Shown here: positions 9,962 to 19,346 of the stretch, piece after piece
Position numbering within the stretch: position 1 is the stretch's first letter
Layout: each line of letters begins with the position of its first letter
NCBI RefSeq assembly: GCF_001886695.1
Contig: NZ_CP018097.1
Coordinates: 248,001-312,000 of the forward strand
Length of the DNA: 64,000 nucleotides
Reading direction: 5' to 3'
Origin: Aurantiacibacter gangjinensis
GTDB taxonomy: Bacteria > Pseudomonadota > Alphaproteobacteria > Sphingomonadales > Sphingomonadaceae
Translations under genes and position numbers: made by a program
Notes under the pieces: generated by a model
The model's input: only the letters and a program-made list of their open reading frames with translations
Database searches by the model: none
What the model was told of the DNA's origin: nothing

Positions 9962-12112
9962 ATGCAAAGAACTTTCAAACGCATCGGCATCGGCCTTGTC
10001 GTGCTGCTTGTGCTGGTCGCCATTGCCTTGATGGTATGGGAGCCGCTGGCCGCGCGGCCAGGCGAAGCGCCGACCGCCGGCCGCATTTACGAGGCAGAGA
10101 TCGTGCGCGACGATTTCGGCGTGCCGCATATCTACGGCGCGACCGATGCCGATGTCGCTTTCGGGGTCGCCATCGCCCATGCCGAGGACGATTTCTCAAC
10201 GCTGCAGGATGTGATCGCCATGGCCCGCGGGCGCTATGGTGCGATTGCGGGCGAGGAAGGCGCACAGGTGGATTACGCCTATCACCTGCTCGATGCGCGG
10301 GGCACGGCAGAGCGGCAATTCACCCGGCTACCCGAAGACACACAAGAGCTGTTCAACGCCTATGCCGTCGGCCTCAACCAGTTTGCAGAAGAGAATGCAG
10401 GCGAGGTGAAGCTGCGCAACCTGTTCCCGGTGAATGGAGAGGATGTCGCGGCCGGTTTTGCATTGCGCCAGCCATTCTTCTTCGGCCTGAATAATACGAT
10501 CGGTCCGCTGGTCGATAGCGAGGATCGCAATCCCGAGCCCGGCCCGCCGCTCGCCGCCCTACCCCTGCATATGGGGGAGGATGGCGAGCACGCAGGCTCA
10601 AATGCCTTTGCCATCGCGCCGGAGAAATCGGGCGATGATGTCACGCGGCTCGTCTCCAACAGCCACCAGCCGCTGCGCGGCGGCGTCGCGTGGTATGAAC
10701 TGGTCGTGCAAAGCGAGGAAGGCTGGCATTTCGCGGGCGCGAATTTTCCCGGCAGCCCCTTTCCCTTCCTCGGCCACAATCCCGACCTTGGCTGGACGAA
10801 CACGGTGAACGTGCCGGACATGGTCGATGTGTACGAGTTGACCGTGGACGAAGCTGGCGAGAATTACCTGCTCGACGGGGAATGGCTGCCGCTGGAAAGC
10901 CGCAGGGTCTGGCTCGGTGTCGCCATGGGGCCGTTCGACCTGCCCGTGCCGCAAACCGTCTATCGCAGCGTGCACGGTCCGGTGGTGAAGAATGACGACG
11001 GCTATTTCGCTATCCGCTATGGCGGGATCGACAATCTGGATAATCTCGATGCCTATTACCGCCTCAACAAAGCCGGCTCGCTGGAGGAATTCCGCGCAAT
11101 CCTGGCGCGGATGGACATCCCCTCCACCAATTTCGTCTATGCCGATGCCGAGGGCAATATCGGCTATTTCTACAATGCCGCCATCCCCGACCGTGTCGAA
11201 GGTCCGGACTGGCGCGGCGTGCTTCCCGGAGACCGTAGCGATCTGATCTGGCAGGGGCCCGTCGCGTTCGAGGAGCTGCCGCAGATCGTCAATCCCGAAA
11301 GCGGCTGGCTGTTCAATGCGAACAACACGCCCTTCAGCGCGGCAGGCGAAGGCAGCGATCTGGACCCGGCGGAATACAGCCCCGTCCTCGGCATCGAAAC
11401 CCGCTCCACCAACCGCGCCCGCCGCGCGGCGCGGCTGATGAGCCTGCCCGGCGTGATCGACCGAGGGCGGCTGGAAGAAATCAAATACGATACCGCCTAT
11501 GATCGCGAAGGCTATGTCGCTGCCATGCTCGACAGCGTGGCAGCGCTGGAGCTGGAAGACGGCACGCTGCTGCACCGCGCGCAGGGCCTGCTGGGCGGAT
11601 GGGATCTCGATGCAGACGGCGATGGCGGCGCGGACGCGCTGGCGTTGCTGATGATCCGCCCGTTCATGCGCGCCGATTATCAGAGCGGAGAGATACCCGA
11701 CGCGCGCGAAGAGCTGGAACGCTCTGCCGAGCACCTGATGGAGCATTTCGGCCGCCTCGACCCGCCGCTGGGCGATGTGCTGCGCCTGCGCCAGGGCGAT
11801 GTCGACCTGCCGCTGGATGGCGGCTCCGACACGCTGCGCGCCTCGACCCTGTGGGATATCGACGAGGATGGCCGCCTGTCGCTGCGCCATGGCGACAGCT
11901 TCATCCAGTTCGTGGAATGGGCGCCGGGAGAGCGGGTGCGCTCGCAATCCATCCAGCCATTCGGCGCGGCAACCACCCGCCCGGAAAGCCCGCACTATAC
12001 CGACCAGATGCAGCTTTTTGTCGATCACGAACTGAAGCCGGTGTGGTTTTGGCGAGAGGACGTGCTCGCCAATGCCAGCCGCCGCTATTCGGTGCGATCC
12101 GCAGCGCAATAG
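9962..12112 (+). CDS. Penicillin acylase family Ntn-hydrolase (acyl-homoserine-lactone acylase-like)
   Basis: This 716-residue protein has a membrane-spanning or uncleaved signal segment (about 8-26) and an alpha-chain region starting RDDFGVPHIYGATDADVAFG. The processing site and nucleophile region is HAGSNAFAI, with Ser213 the probable N-terminal nucleophile of the beta chain after self-cleavage. The family includes penicillin G acylases, cephalosporin acylases and AHL acylases, which cleave amide bonds in the periplasm. Which substrate applies here cannot be read from the sequence. It stands alone on the plus strand, followed by an M16 peptidase gene. Confidence 0.88.
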   Translation: MQRTFKRIGIGLVVLLVLVAIALMVWEPLAARPGEAPTAGRIYEAEIVRDDFGVPHIYGATDADVAFGVAIAHAEDDFSTLQDVIAMARGRYGAIAGEEGAQVDYAYHLLDARGTAERQFTRLPEDTQELFNAYAVGLNQFAEENAGEVKLRNLFPVNGEDVAAGFALRQPFFFGLNNTIGPLVDSEDRNPEPGPPLAALPLHMGEDGEHAGSNAFAIAPEKSGDDVTRLVSNSHQPLRGGVAWYELVVQSEEGWHFAGANFPGSPFPFLGHNPDLGWTNTVNVPDMVDVYELTVDEAGENYLLDGEWLPLESRRVWLGVAMGPFDLPVPQTVYRSVHGPVVKNDDGYFAIRYGGIDNLDNLDAYYRLNKAGSLEEFRAILARMDIPSTNFVYADAEGNIGYFYNAAIPDRVEGPDWRGVLPGDRSDLIWQGPVAFEELPQIVNPESGWLFNANNTPFSAAGEGSDLDPAEYSPVLGIETRSTNRARRAARLMSLPGVIDRGRLEEIKYDTAYDREGYVAAMLDSVAALELEDGTLLHRAQGLLGGWDLDADGDGGADALALLMIRPFMRADYQSGEIPDAREELERSAEHLMEHFGRLDPPLGDVLRLRQGDVDLPLDGGSDTLRASTLWDIDEDGRLSLRHGDSFIQFVEWAPGERVRSQSIQPFGAATTRPESPHYTDQMQLFVDHELKPVWFWREDVLANASRRYSVRSAAQ

Positions 12113-12178
12113 GCACCCTGACTGAGCGCCGCGCAAACAGGCTTCCTTCTTGGGCGCGCCATGCTAAGCCTGCGCGCC

Positions 12179-15076
12179 ATGAAATGGACTCTCGCGCTTC
12201 GCACGCTCGCTCCTGCTGCCGCCATCGCTCTGGCCGGCTGCGCCACCACCGCTCCCGCACCGGTCATGGATACCGGAACACACGTCGCCACCATGGCGGC
12301 GGAAGAGCCGGACCAGGCAGGCGCCGCATCGCTAGACGAGCTGATCGCAGCGGTCGACATTCCCTATGAGACCTTCACGCTGGACAATGGCCTCACCACC
12401 ATCGTCCACACCGATCGCAAGAGCCCGCTGGTCGGCGTGACGGTCTATTACCGCGTCGGCTCCAAGCACGAACCGCGCGGCAGCACCGGTTTTGCCCACC
12501 TCTTCGAACACATCATGTTTACGGGCAGCGAGAATGTGGAGAATTTCGACATTCCGCTGGAAGCCGCCGGCTCGACCAGCACGAACGGTTCCACCAGCTA
12601 CGACCGCACCAATTACGTCGAGACGGTGCCGACCGGCGCGCTCGACCTCGCGCTGATGATGGAAGCGGACCGAATGGGCTATCTGCTCGGCGCGGTCACG
12701 CAGGAGCGGCTCGATAACCAGCGCGGCGTGGTCCAGAACGAGAAGCGGCAGGGTGACAATTCGCCCTATGGCCTGCTCAGCTATCGCATCAATGAAGGCC
12801 TGCTGCCTGTCGGCCACCCCTACCGCCACTCGGTGATCGGTTCGATGGCCGACCTTTCGGCTGCCAGCCTCGAAGATGTGCGCCAATGGTTCATCGACAA
12901 TTACGGGCCGAACAATGTCGTGCTCGCCCTTACGGGCGATATCGATGCCGAGACGGCGCGCCCGATGGTCGAACGCTGGTTTGGCGCCATTCCCGAAGGC
13001 CGCGAAGTGGTGCAGTTCGATGCCCAGCCGGTGACGCTGGCGGAGCCGATCTACGACGAAATGACCGACCAGGTGCCGCAGGAACTGATCGTGCGCGCAT
13101 GGACGGGGCCGGACATGCAGCATCCCGACGCCGTGCCGCTGCAAGTGGGCATGTACATTCTCGGCGGGCTCAATTCCTCGCGCCTCGACAATGCGCTGGT
13201 GCGCGGAGAGGAAGTCGCGACCAGCGTGAGCGCAGGCTACCAGGCTTACGAGCAGATCGGCTTTGCTCAGAGTTTCGTGCAGGTACGACCGGACGCGACC
13301 CGCGAAGAAGCGATGGCGCTGATGGATGCCGAATATGATCGCATGCTGACCGAAGGACCCACGCAGGACGAGCTGACCCGCGCGACGACGCAGATCGCCA
13401 GCAGCCTGATCGGCGGGCTGGAGCGGATCGGCGGCTTTGGCGGCAAGGGTTCGATTCTGGCAGAAGGCATGCTCTACACGGGCAATCCCGGTTTCTACCG
13501 CACCGAGCTGGAGCGGATGGCCGAGCTGACGCCCGAAGATGTGCGCGCCGCGATGCAACGCTGGCTCTCGCGCCCGGCCTACACGCTGACCATCGTGCCC
13601 GGAGAACGCACGCTGGACGGCGCGATGATGGGCGGCTGGGGCGATGAACATCTCAATCCCGCGCCCGAACCCGATACCGGCAGCGACTTCGAGGTGACGC
13701 GCACCGGGCCCGAAATCGCCCTGCCCACACCTGCGCCTGTCGGAGAACTTACCTTCCCCGAAGTCGAGCGGGCGGAGCTCTCCAACGGCATCCCCGTCTT
13801 CCTTGCGCGCCGGACTTCGGTGCCCAAGGTCTCGCTCGCCATGGTGTTCGATGCAGGGTCGGTCGTCGATCCGGCTGGCGCCTATGGCACGCATGAAACG
13901 ATGATCGACATGCTGAGTGAAGGCACCGAAACGCGCAGTGCGCTCGATATTGCCATAGAGTCCGAAACGCTCGGCGCGTCGATCAGCGTCAATGCCGGCG
14001 CCGAAAGCAGCACGGCCAGCCTCACCACGCTCAGCCCGAACCTTGGCGCGTCGCTGGACCTGATGGCCGATATCGTGCGCAATCCCGCTTTCGAGGCCGA
14101 CGCGCTGGAGCGTGTACGCAGCCAGCGCCTTGCCGCCATCGCGCAGGAAACCTCCAGCCCGGGAAGCATGGCCAGCCGCGCATTCGGCCCACTGATCTTC
14201 GGCGAGGCTCACCCTTACGCCTACGCCTCCACCGCCGGTGACGCGGCCGCTGTCGAAGCCCTGAGCGCGGCAGACCTCGCCGCTGAACATGCCGAGTGGA
14301 TCCGCCCAGAAACCGCGCGCATCACCGTGGTCGGCGATGTGACGATGGAGGAGCTGGTCGCGGCGCTCGAAGCCAGCTTCGGCGATTGGCAATCGGATGG
14401 CACCGCCGTTCCCGCCAAGACCGTGGATCAGGCGACCCCCGCCCCACAGACGCAGATCGTGGTTGTCGACCGGCCCAATTCGCCGTCCAGCTATTTGATG
14501 ATGGGCCGGATAACCCCGCTTTCGGGCTGGGAGCCGGGACAGGAAGCGCTGGAACTGGCCAATGAAGTGATCGGCTCGGGCTTCCTCTCGCGCCTCAACC
14601 AGGATCTGCGCGAAACGCGCGGCTGGACCTATGGCATCGGCTCGTCAATTCCGATGCGAAACGGCCCGCGCAACATCGTTGTGCAAACGCAGGTGCAGGC
14701 CGATCGCACGGCCGATTCGATCCGCGTCGTGCTCGACCAGATGGAAGCCTTCCCGGCCACCGATCCGGTCGATGATGTGGAATTGCAGCGCGTGACCGAT
14801 GGCAATATCCGCAACCTGCCCAACCGTTACGAAACGAACGGACAGGTGCTGGGCGCATTGCTGGGCAACCAGAATGCAGGCCGCGACATCCGCTACCAAA
14901 TGCAACTGCCTGCGCTCTACGGAGCGGTGGATGCAGGCGACATCAATGCCGCGGCTGCACGCTACCTGCAACCCGACGGCTTCACCGTCGTTGTGATCGG
15001 AGACCGCAGCGTTGTCGAACCGCAGCTTGAAGCGCTGGGCATGCCGGTCACCTATATCGACGCCGACAGCCTGTAA
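12179..15076 (+). CDS. M16 family zinc metallopeptidase lipoprotein
   Basis: This protein of about 965 residues begins MKWTLALRT with a lipobox LAGC, so it is probably lipid-anchored. An upstream in-frame ATG at 12161 would add six residues and is less convincing. The first M16 domain carries the inverted zinc motif HLFEH (residues 107-111 from this start) with downstream glutamates. A second M16 domain without that motif follows, starting near FPEVERAELSNGIPVFLA. The architecture matches periplasmic insulinase/PqqL-like peptidases of sphingomonads. It probably degrades peptides in the periplasm; the target is unknown. Confidence 0.92.
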   Translation: MKWTLALRTLAPAAAIALAGCATTAPAPVMDTGTHVATMAAEEPDQAGAASLDELIAAVDIPYETFTLDNGLTTIVHTDRKSPLVGVTVYYRVGSKHEPRGSTGFAHLFEHIMFTGSENVENFDIPLEAAGSTSTNGSTSYDRTNYVETVPTGALDLALMMEADRMGYLLGAVTQERLDNQRGVVQNEKRQGDNSPYGLLSYRINEGLLPVGHPYRHSVIGSMADLSAASLEDVRQWFIDNYGPNNVVLALTGDIDAETARPMVERWFGAIPEGREVVQFDAQPVTLAEPIYDEMTDQVPQELIVRAWTGPDMQHPDAVPLQVGMYILGGLNSSRLDNALVRGEEVATSVSAGYQAYEQIGFAQSFVQVRPDATREEAMALMDAEYDRMLTEGPTQDELTRATTQIASSLIGGLERIGGFGGKGSILAEGMLYTGNPGFYRTELERMAELTPEDVRAAMQRWLSRPAYTLTIVPGERTLDGAMMGGWGDEHLNPAPEPDTGSDFEVTRTGPEIALPTPAPVGELTFPEVERAELSNGIPVFLARRTSVPKVSLAMVFDAGSVVDPAGAYGTHETMIDMLSEGTETRSALDIAIESETLGASISVNAGAESSTASLTTLSPNLGASLDLMADIVRNPAFEADALERVRSQRLAAIAQETSSPGSMASRAFGPLIFGEAHPYAYASTAGDAAAVEALSAADLAAEHAEWIRPETARITVVGDVTMEELVAALEASFGDWQSDGTAVPAKTVDQATPAPQTQIVVVDRPNSPSSYLMMGRITPLSGWEPGQEALELANEVIGSGFLSRLNQDLRETRGWTYGIGSSIPMRNGPRNIVVQTQVQADRTADSIRVVLDQMEAFPATDPVDDVELQRVTDGNIRNLPNRYETNGQVLGALLGNQNAGRDIRYQMQLPALYGAVDAGDINAAAARYLQPDGFTVVVIGDRSVVEPQLEALGMPVTYIDADSL

Positions 15077-15105
15077 GGCATCGCCCACATAAGGAGATAA
15101 CGACT

Positions 15106-15414
15106 ATGAGCAATGTGGGTGGAACCTACGATTTCGTCGCCAATAGCCCGATGGGCGAGCAGACCGGCACCTTTACGGTCGTCCCCGACGAAAGCGGCAA
15201 TACCTTCACCGGGCAGCTTTCGGGCGGCATGGGCACGATGGATGTGCAGAACGGCGTCATCACAGGCGATACGCTGACCTGGCAGATGAAAATGGGCATG
15301 CCGATGCCGATGACGCTGGATTGCGAAGCCACCGTAGATGGCGATGCGGTTACGGGCACGATCAAGGCCGGCATGATGGGCACCATGCCCTTCACCGCCC
15401 AGCGGCAGGATTGA
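15106..15414 (+). CDS. Small conserved-type hypothetical protein, beta-rich
   Basis: This 102-residue protein has no signal peptide. Alternating glycine-rich segments (GTYDFVANSP, GTFTVVPD, GTIKAGMMGTMPF) suggest a small beta-barrel or lipocalin-like fold. I do not recognise a named family. An AAGGAGA site lies in front of the ATG, and the gene sits 29 bases after the M16 peptidase stop, so co-transcription is likely. The methionine- and glycine-rich run (MKMGMPMPM) in the middle is unusual. Confidence 0.75.
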   Translation: MSNVGGTYDFVANSPMGEQTGTFTVVPDESGNTFTGQLSGGMGTMDVQNGVITGDTLTWQMKMGMPMPMTLDCEATVDGDAVTGTIKAGMMGTMPFTAQRQD

Positions 15415-15474
15415 AGCCGCCAATACGGCCCATTCCTTAGGCGGTTGGCAAGGATATCGCGCTAGGTTTGCGCG

Positions 15475-16653
15475 ATGTCCGGTGCGAGCGCCTTTTTTAT
15501 ATTGATTCCCGCGATGTACGCGCTGTTTACGACAGCGCTGATCGTGATCGCGTTCGTGGATCGCCGCCTGATCGCGGCTCGCTGGGCGGCGCTCGGGTTT
15601 TTCGTCGCTTTCGTCAGCATTCTGGTGGACGGCCTTCGCGACCCGGGCGGGGATCGCTGGGTGTCGTGGTTCACCGTCGCCACCCATTTCCTGCCGCTAC
15701 TGATCATGGTGCAGGCATTTCTCTCTCGTCACGGCAAAAACGCGCCCGCCTGGGCGTGTGCGCTATTCGTGCTGGCGTCCATTTACGTGATGCCGAACAT
15801 GCCATGGGCGCCGCCCAATTGGCTGCGCGGCGTGCTGGTACAGGCCACCTGCGCCACCATCATCGCGTCCGGCCTGTTGCCGCTGTGGCGCTACCGTCGC
15901 CAGTCCGTGGTGGACCTTATCGCGTTTGCCGCCATCGCGCTCGCCTGCCTGTCCTATGTCGGTCGCAGCGTGGTGATCTACATCACGCCAATCGGCGAGA
16001 GCGCCGAGGCCATCCAGCAATTCTACAACGGCCTCAATATCGCCTTCCATTCCGCCAGCGCGCTGATGGGTATGACGGTGGGCATCGTGCTGATGATGAC
16101 CATTGGCTCCGACATCGTGCGCCTGCGCATGGAGGAAAGCGAGATCGACCCGCTGACCGGCCTCGCCAATCGCCGACGGCTGGAACGCGTGAATGCGCAG
16201 GATGCGGCCGGCAAATTGTCCGTTGGCGGCGTGATTGCCGTAGACCTCGACCACTTCAAGCGCGTGAATGACAGTTTCGGCCACGATGCGGGCGACGAGG
16301 TGCTGCGCAAGGTCGGCAGCAAGTTGAACAAATTGTTCGGAGAGCTTGGCACGGTCTGCCGCACGGGCGGGGAGGAATTCGTCATTCTGCTGGACCGCGA
16401 CCACGTGGCCGCCATCTCGCAATTATCGAGCGCCGCACGCGTTGCCATCGCCGGCCTGCGCTTCGACGGCGTGCTATCCGCTGTCACTGTCACAGCCAGT
16501 GTCGGCTTTCACGAGCGTGGCGAAGACGAGGAAATCGGCAATGCCATCCGGCGCGCCGACCAGGCCGTCTATTGCGCCAAGACCGACGGGCGCAACCGCG
16601 TGGTCGGCGTAATGAACGACAAAGGCTTCCACGTGCTACGCGCTGTCGCCTGA
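15475..16653 (+). CDS. Membrane-bound GGDEF diguanylate cyclase
   Basis: This 392-residue protein has about six or seven transmembrane segments in residues 5-210, followed by a GGDEF domain. It keeps DPLTGLANRRRL at 225-236, DLDHFKRVND at 257-266 and the catalytic GGEEF at 298-302. It should make cyclic di-GMP. The inhibitory I-site (RxxD five residues before GGEEF) is absent; the positions read ELGT, so feedback inhibition at that site is not expected. There is no EAL domain. The signal sensed by the membrane part is unknown. Confidence 0.92.
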   Translation: MSGASAFFILIPAMYALFTTALIVIAFVDRRLIAARWAALGFFVAFVSILVDGLRDPGGDRWVSWFTVATHFLPLLIMVQAFLSRHGKNAPAWACALFVLASIYVMPNMPWAPPNWLRGVLVQATCATIIASGLLPLWRYRRQSVVDLIAFAAIALACLSYVGRSVVIYITPIGESAEAIQQFYNGLNIAFHSASALMGMTVGIVLMMTIGSDIVRLRMEESEIDPLTGLANRRRLERVNAQDAAGKLSVGGVIAVDLDHFKRVNDSFGHDAGDEVLRKVGSKLNKLFGELGTVCRTGGEEFVILLDRDHVAAISQLSSAARVAIAGLRFDGVLSAVTVTASVGFHERGEDEEIGNAIRRADQAVYCAKTDGRNRVVGVMNDKGFHVLRAVA

Positions 16654-16747
16654 TTACCGCAACGGCGGGCACGCCCGAAAGCCCGCATTGGGTTGCCAGC
16701 CGATAATCACCACATAGCTGCTGGACGACACGCAGTGGAGCACTCGC

Positions 16748-18070
16748 ATGGCCGATGATGATGAAAAACGCGTCCGACGCGTGCCCAGCAGTCGCACGGC
16801 GCGGCTCGGCGCATTCGGCAGGCTGGCAGGCGGTGTCGCGGGTGGCGTGTTGGCCGAGGGCGCGCGTCGGCTGGCGCGCGGAGAGCGTCCGCGCATGCAG
16901 GATATGCTCCTCACCCCCGGCAACGCGATGCGGCTGGCAGACCGCCTCTCCCACCTGCGCGGCGCAGCGATGAAGCTAGGCCAGATGATCAGCATGGATG
17001 CAGGCGACATGCTGCCACCCGAGCTTGCCGATATCCTCGCACGCCTGCGCGAGAACGCCGACCGCATGCCGCCTGCGCAGCTACGCGACGTTCTGGACAA
17101 GGAATGGGGCAAAGGCTGGCTGGGCCGCTTCGCCAATTTCAATCCCCGCCCCATCGCGGCCGCCAGTATCGGCCAAGTCCACCGCGCCACCATGAAGGAC
17201 GGGCGCGAGATCGCGATCAAGGTGCAATATCCGGGCGTGAAGGAAAGCATCGACGCCGATGTCGACAACGTCGCAACCCTGCTGCGCGTCTCCGGCCTGC
17301 TGCCGAAGGAGCTGGCAATCGACGGCCTGCTGGAAGAGGCGAAGCGCCAACTGCATGAAGAAGCGGATTACGAGCGCGAAGCCGCGCAGATGATGGCCTA
17401 TCGCCAGATGCTGGCCGGCGAGGACGATTTCATCGTGCCCGAAATGGTGCCGGAATTCTCGACCGGTCGCGTTCTGGCCATGGACTTCATCGCCGGCACG
17501 CCGATAGAGGCGCTGGTCGATGCCCCGCAGGATGAGCGCAACGCCGTCACCCGGCGCATCATCGCGCTGGTGCTGCGCGAGCTGTTCGAATTCGGCGTGA
17601 TGCAGACCGATCCCAACTTCGCCAATTACCGCTACCAGGCCGATAGCGGAAAGCTGGTGCTGCTCGATTTCGGGGCGACCCGCGCGGTCGATCCCGCGAT
17701 TGCCGAGAATTACCGCAAGCTGCTCGCCGCCGGTCTCGCAAAGGACCGCGCCGCAGTGCGCGAAGCCGCGCTGGAAGCAGGCTTTGTCGGCCAAGGCGTG
17801 GTCGATGGCCATGCCGACAAGTTCGATCGCATGATCGACATTATCCTTGCCGAAATGCACCGCGAAGGCCCGTTCGATTTTGGCGACCGCGCTTTCGTGG
17901 AAGGCTTGCGCGATGAAGGCATGGCGATGGCACAGGACAAGGCGACATGGCACATCCCGCCGGTCGACATGCTGTTCGTGCAACGCAAGATCAGCGGCAC
18001 GGCACTGCTCGGCGCGCGGCTGAAAGCGAAAGTGGATGTGCGCGAAATGGCGCGCGAATGGGTGGAGTAA
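16748..18070 (+). CDS. ABC1/UbiB-family atypical kinase
   Basis: This 440-residue protein carries the hallmark KLGQ segment (AAMKLGQMISMDAG), the glycine-poor AAASIGQVHRA loop that replaces the usual P-loop, and downstream kinase motifs (QTDPNFANYRY, LLDFGATR). UbiB/COQ8-like proteins support ubiquinone biosynthesis as ATPases that act on membrane-bound lipid intermediates. The length and lack of long C-terminal membrane helices place it nearer the cytosolic AarF/ABC1 group than classic UbiB, so I leave the symbol empty. It converges on trmL, with a palindromic repeat between the two stops. Confidence 0.9.
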   Translation: MADDDEKRVRRVPSSRTARLGAFGRLAGGVAGGVLAEGARRLARGERPRMQDMLLTPGNAMRLADRLSHLRGAAMKLGQMISMDAGDMLPPELADILARLRENADRMPPAQLRDVLDKEWGKGWLGRFANFNPRPIAAASIGQVHRATMKDGREIAIKVQYPGVKESIDADVDNVATLLRVSGLLPKELAIDGLLEEAKRQLHEEADYEREAAQMMAYRQMLAGEDDFIVPEMVPEFSTGRVLAMDFIAGTPIEALVDAPQDERNAVTRRIIALVLRELFEFGVMQTDPNFANYRYQADSGKLVLLDFGATRAVDPAIAENYRKLLAAGLAKDRAAVREAALEAGFVGQGVVDGHADKFDRMIDIILAEMHREGPFDFGDRAFVEGLRDEGMAMAQDKATWHIPPVDMLFVQRKISGTALLGARLKAKVDVREMAREWVE

Positions 18071-18098
18071 ACTGTCGTCATCGCGAACCAGACCCTTC

Positions 18099-18213
18099 CC
18101 GCTCACCCTGAGCTTGTCGAAGGGTCGTCCTTTCTTCTAGCGCGAGTGTGAAGAAAAAAGCGGTCCTTCGGAGTCGAAGACGGCGCGTAGCGCCACTGGC
18201 TCAGGACGAGCGG
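18099..18213. repeat. Dispersed palindromic element, family A, copy 1
   Basis: The element starts CCGCTCACCCTGAGCTTGTC and ends in CTCAGGACGAGCGG, its partial complement. The internal part (GTCGTCC, then AAGAAAAAAGCGGTCC) matches copies at 28069 and 33297. The right arm is interrupted by about 25 extra bases containing a small hairpin (GGCGCGTAGCGCC). It fills the gap between the convergent UbiB-type gene and trmL and may act as a two-way transcription stop. Confidence 0.8.
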
Positions 18214-18216
18214 AAT

Positions 18217-18672
18217 CTAGAAGCGGCCCCGCAGCGCCTGATACGCCGCCGCCGTCACCGTATTCGCCAGATTGAGCGAGCGGATATGCTTCGACCGCAT
18301 CGGCAAGCAAAACTGCCTGTCCGCGTGACGCTGCCGGATCGCATCGGGCAAACCCGCCGTCTCGCTGCCGAACACCAGATAGGCATCGTCCGGGTAATCC
18401 GGCTCGTAAAAACTGGTGGGCGCGTCATCCTCGAACAGGAATAGCTGGTCATCACGCGGCGCGCGTTCGTCCAGAAACGCATCCCAATCCAAGATTTCCG
18501 CCAGCCGGACATGCTGCCAGTAATCCAGCCCGGCGCGTTTCAACTGCCTGTCCGACAGGGTGAACCCGTAAGGCCGGATCAGCACCAGCTCCATATCCAG
18601 CGCCACGCAGGTGCGCCCAATCGCGCCGGTATTGTGCGGTATTTCCGGATGGACGAGGACGATGGTGGGCAT
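18217..18672 (-). CDS. trmL: tRNA (cytidine/uridine-2'-O-)-methyltransferase TrmL
   Basis: This 151-residue SPOUT-class enzyme opens with VLVHPEIPHNTGAIGRTC and contains VFGSETAGLP and the C-terminal motif RSLNLANTV that forms the knotted SAM pocket. The minimal length, without an extra RNA-binding domain, is typical of TrmL, which methylates the ribose of wobble position 34 in tRNA-Leu isoacceptors. It is the last gene of the run that starts at gatC, three bases after the lipoprotein gene. A tRNA-Leu gene occurs elsewhere in the window. Confidence 0.93.
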   Translation of the reverse strand: MPTIVLVHPEIPHNTGAIGRTCVALDMELVLIRPYGFTLSDRQLKRAGLDYWQHVRLAEILDWDAFLDERAPRDDQLFLFEDDAPTSFYEPDYPDDAYLVFGSETAGLPDAIRQRHADRQFCLPMRSKHIRSLNLANTVTAAAYQALRGRF

Positions 18673-18675
18673 GGG

Positions 18676-19344
18676 CTAGTAGATTTCGCCGATCTGCCAA
18701 CCGGTCAATTCGATGACAAATTCGCCAAAGTCGCGCATCTTGCCGTCTGTTGGGCTCCAGCGCTCAACATAATCATATCCATAATTGTCCAATCGTTCGG
18801 CGATCCACATCGCGCCATCGCCGCCTGTAATGCACTCCCCTGCACGCATTCGCATCAGCCTGCGATCGTGGACAAGGCGTTCCAACTCCACGGCTTCTGC
18901 TTCCGTTAGAGTGCGCTCCAGCTCTTCTGCAATCTCGCCAGGGCTATACCCACCATTGCCAGAAAGCCGTTTCGCCACAAAAGACCAGCCGCTGTCTCCG
19001 TCGCGATCAAACCTGACGATCACTGGATTATCGAAGCTGCGCAGCCAGATGAATCGAATTTGCTCTTGCTTGTCTATTTGAGCTTCTCGAACATACTCAG
19101 ACAACGCATTTTCGGATGCGGCGGCTAGGTGTTCCGAATACCATTCGCGCGTGAAGTCATCCATAACCGGCTCTTGCTGAAGGCCGAAGGAGCAATTGTA
19201 CTGCGCTGATTGTAGCGCGTCCGGAAATACCTGCCCCGGTGCGCTCTGCACGGCCGCATCCGTCAGAAGCCTGCGCTCGCTTTCATTAAAGCAAGCGGAC
19301 ACTAAGAAAAGCGCCGCAAGCGCAAAGGCGAACCTAAATCGCAA
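18676..19344 (-). CDS. Hypothetical lipoprotein
   Basis: This 222-residue protein has a lipoprotein signal (LFLVSAC, lipobox cysteine at 18). The remainder is soluble and acidic with no domain I recognise. Two further cysteines (in YNCSF and GECITGG) could form a disulfide. The stretch EIAEELERTLTEAEAVELERLV is probably helical. It is tightly packed between gatB (2 bases) and trmL (3 bases) on the same strand, so it is co-transcribed with translation genes. No functional link is evident. Confidence 0.8.
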   Translation of the reverse strand: MRFRFAFALAALFLVSACFNESERRLLTDAAVQSAPGQVFPDALQSAQYNCSFGLQQEPVMDDFTREWYSEHLAAASENALSEYVREAQIDKQEQIRFIWLRSFDNPVIVRFDRDGDSGWSFVAKRLSGNGGYSPGEIAEELERTLTEAEAVELERLVHDRRLMRMRAGECITGGDGAMWIAERLDNYGYDYVERWSPTDGKMRDFGEFVIELTGWQIGEIY

Positions 19345-19346
19345 GC

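Noticed and set aside
12332-14392. A 686-codon open frame antisense to the M16 peptidase
   Set aside because: No recognisable domain, composition typical of a shadow frame (rich in Arg, His, Ala, Gly), and the opposite strand encodes a complete peptidase.
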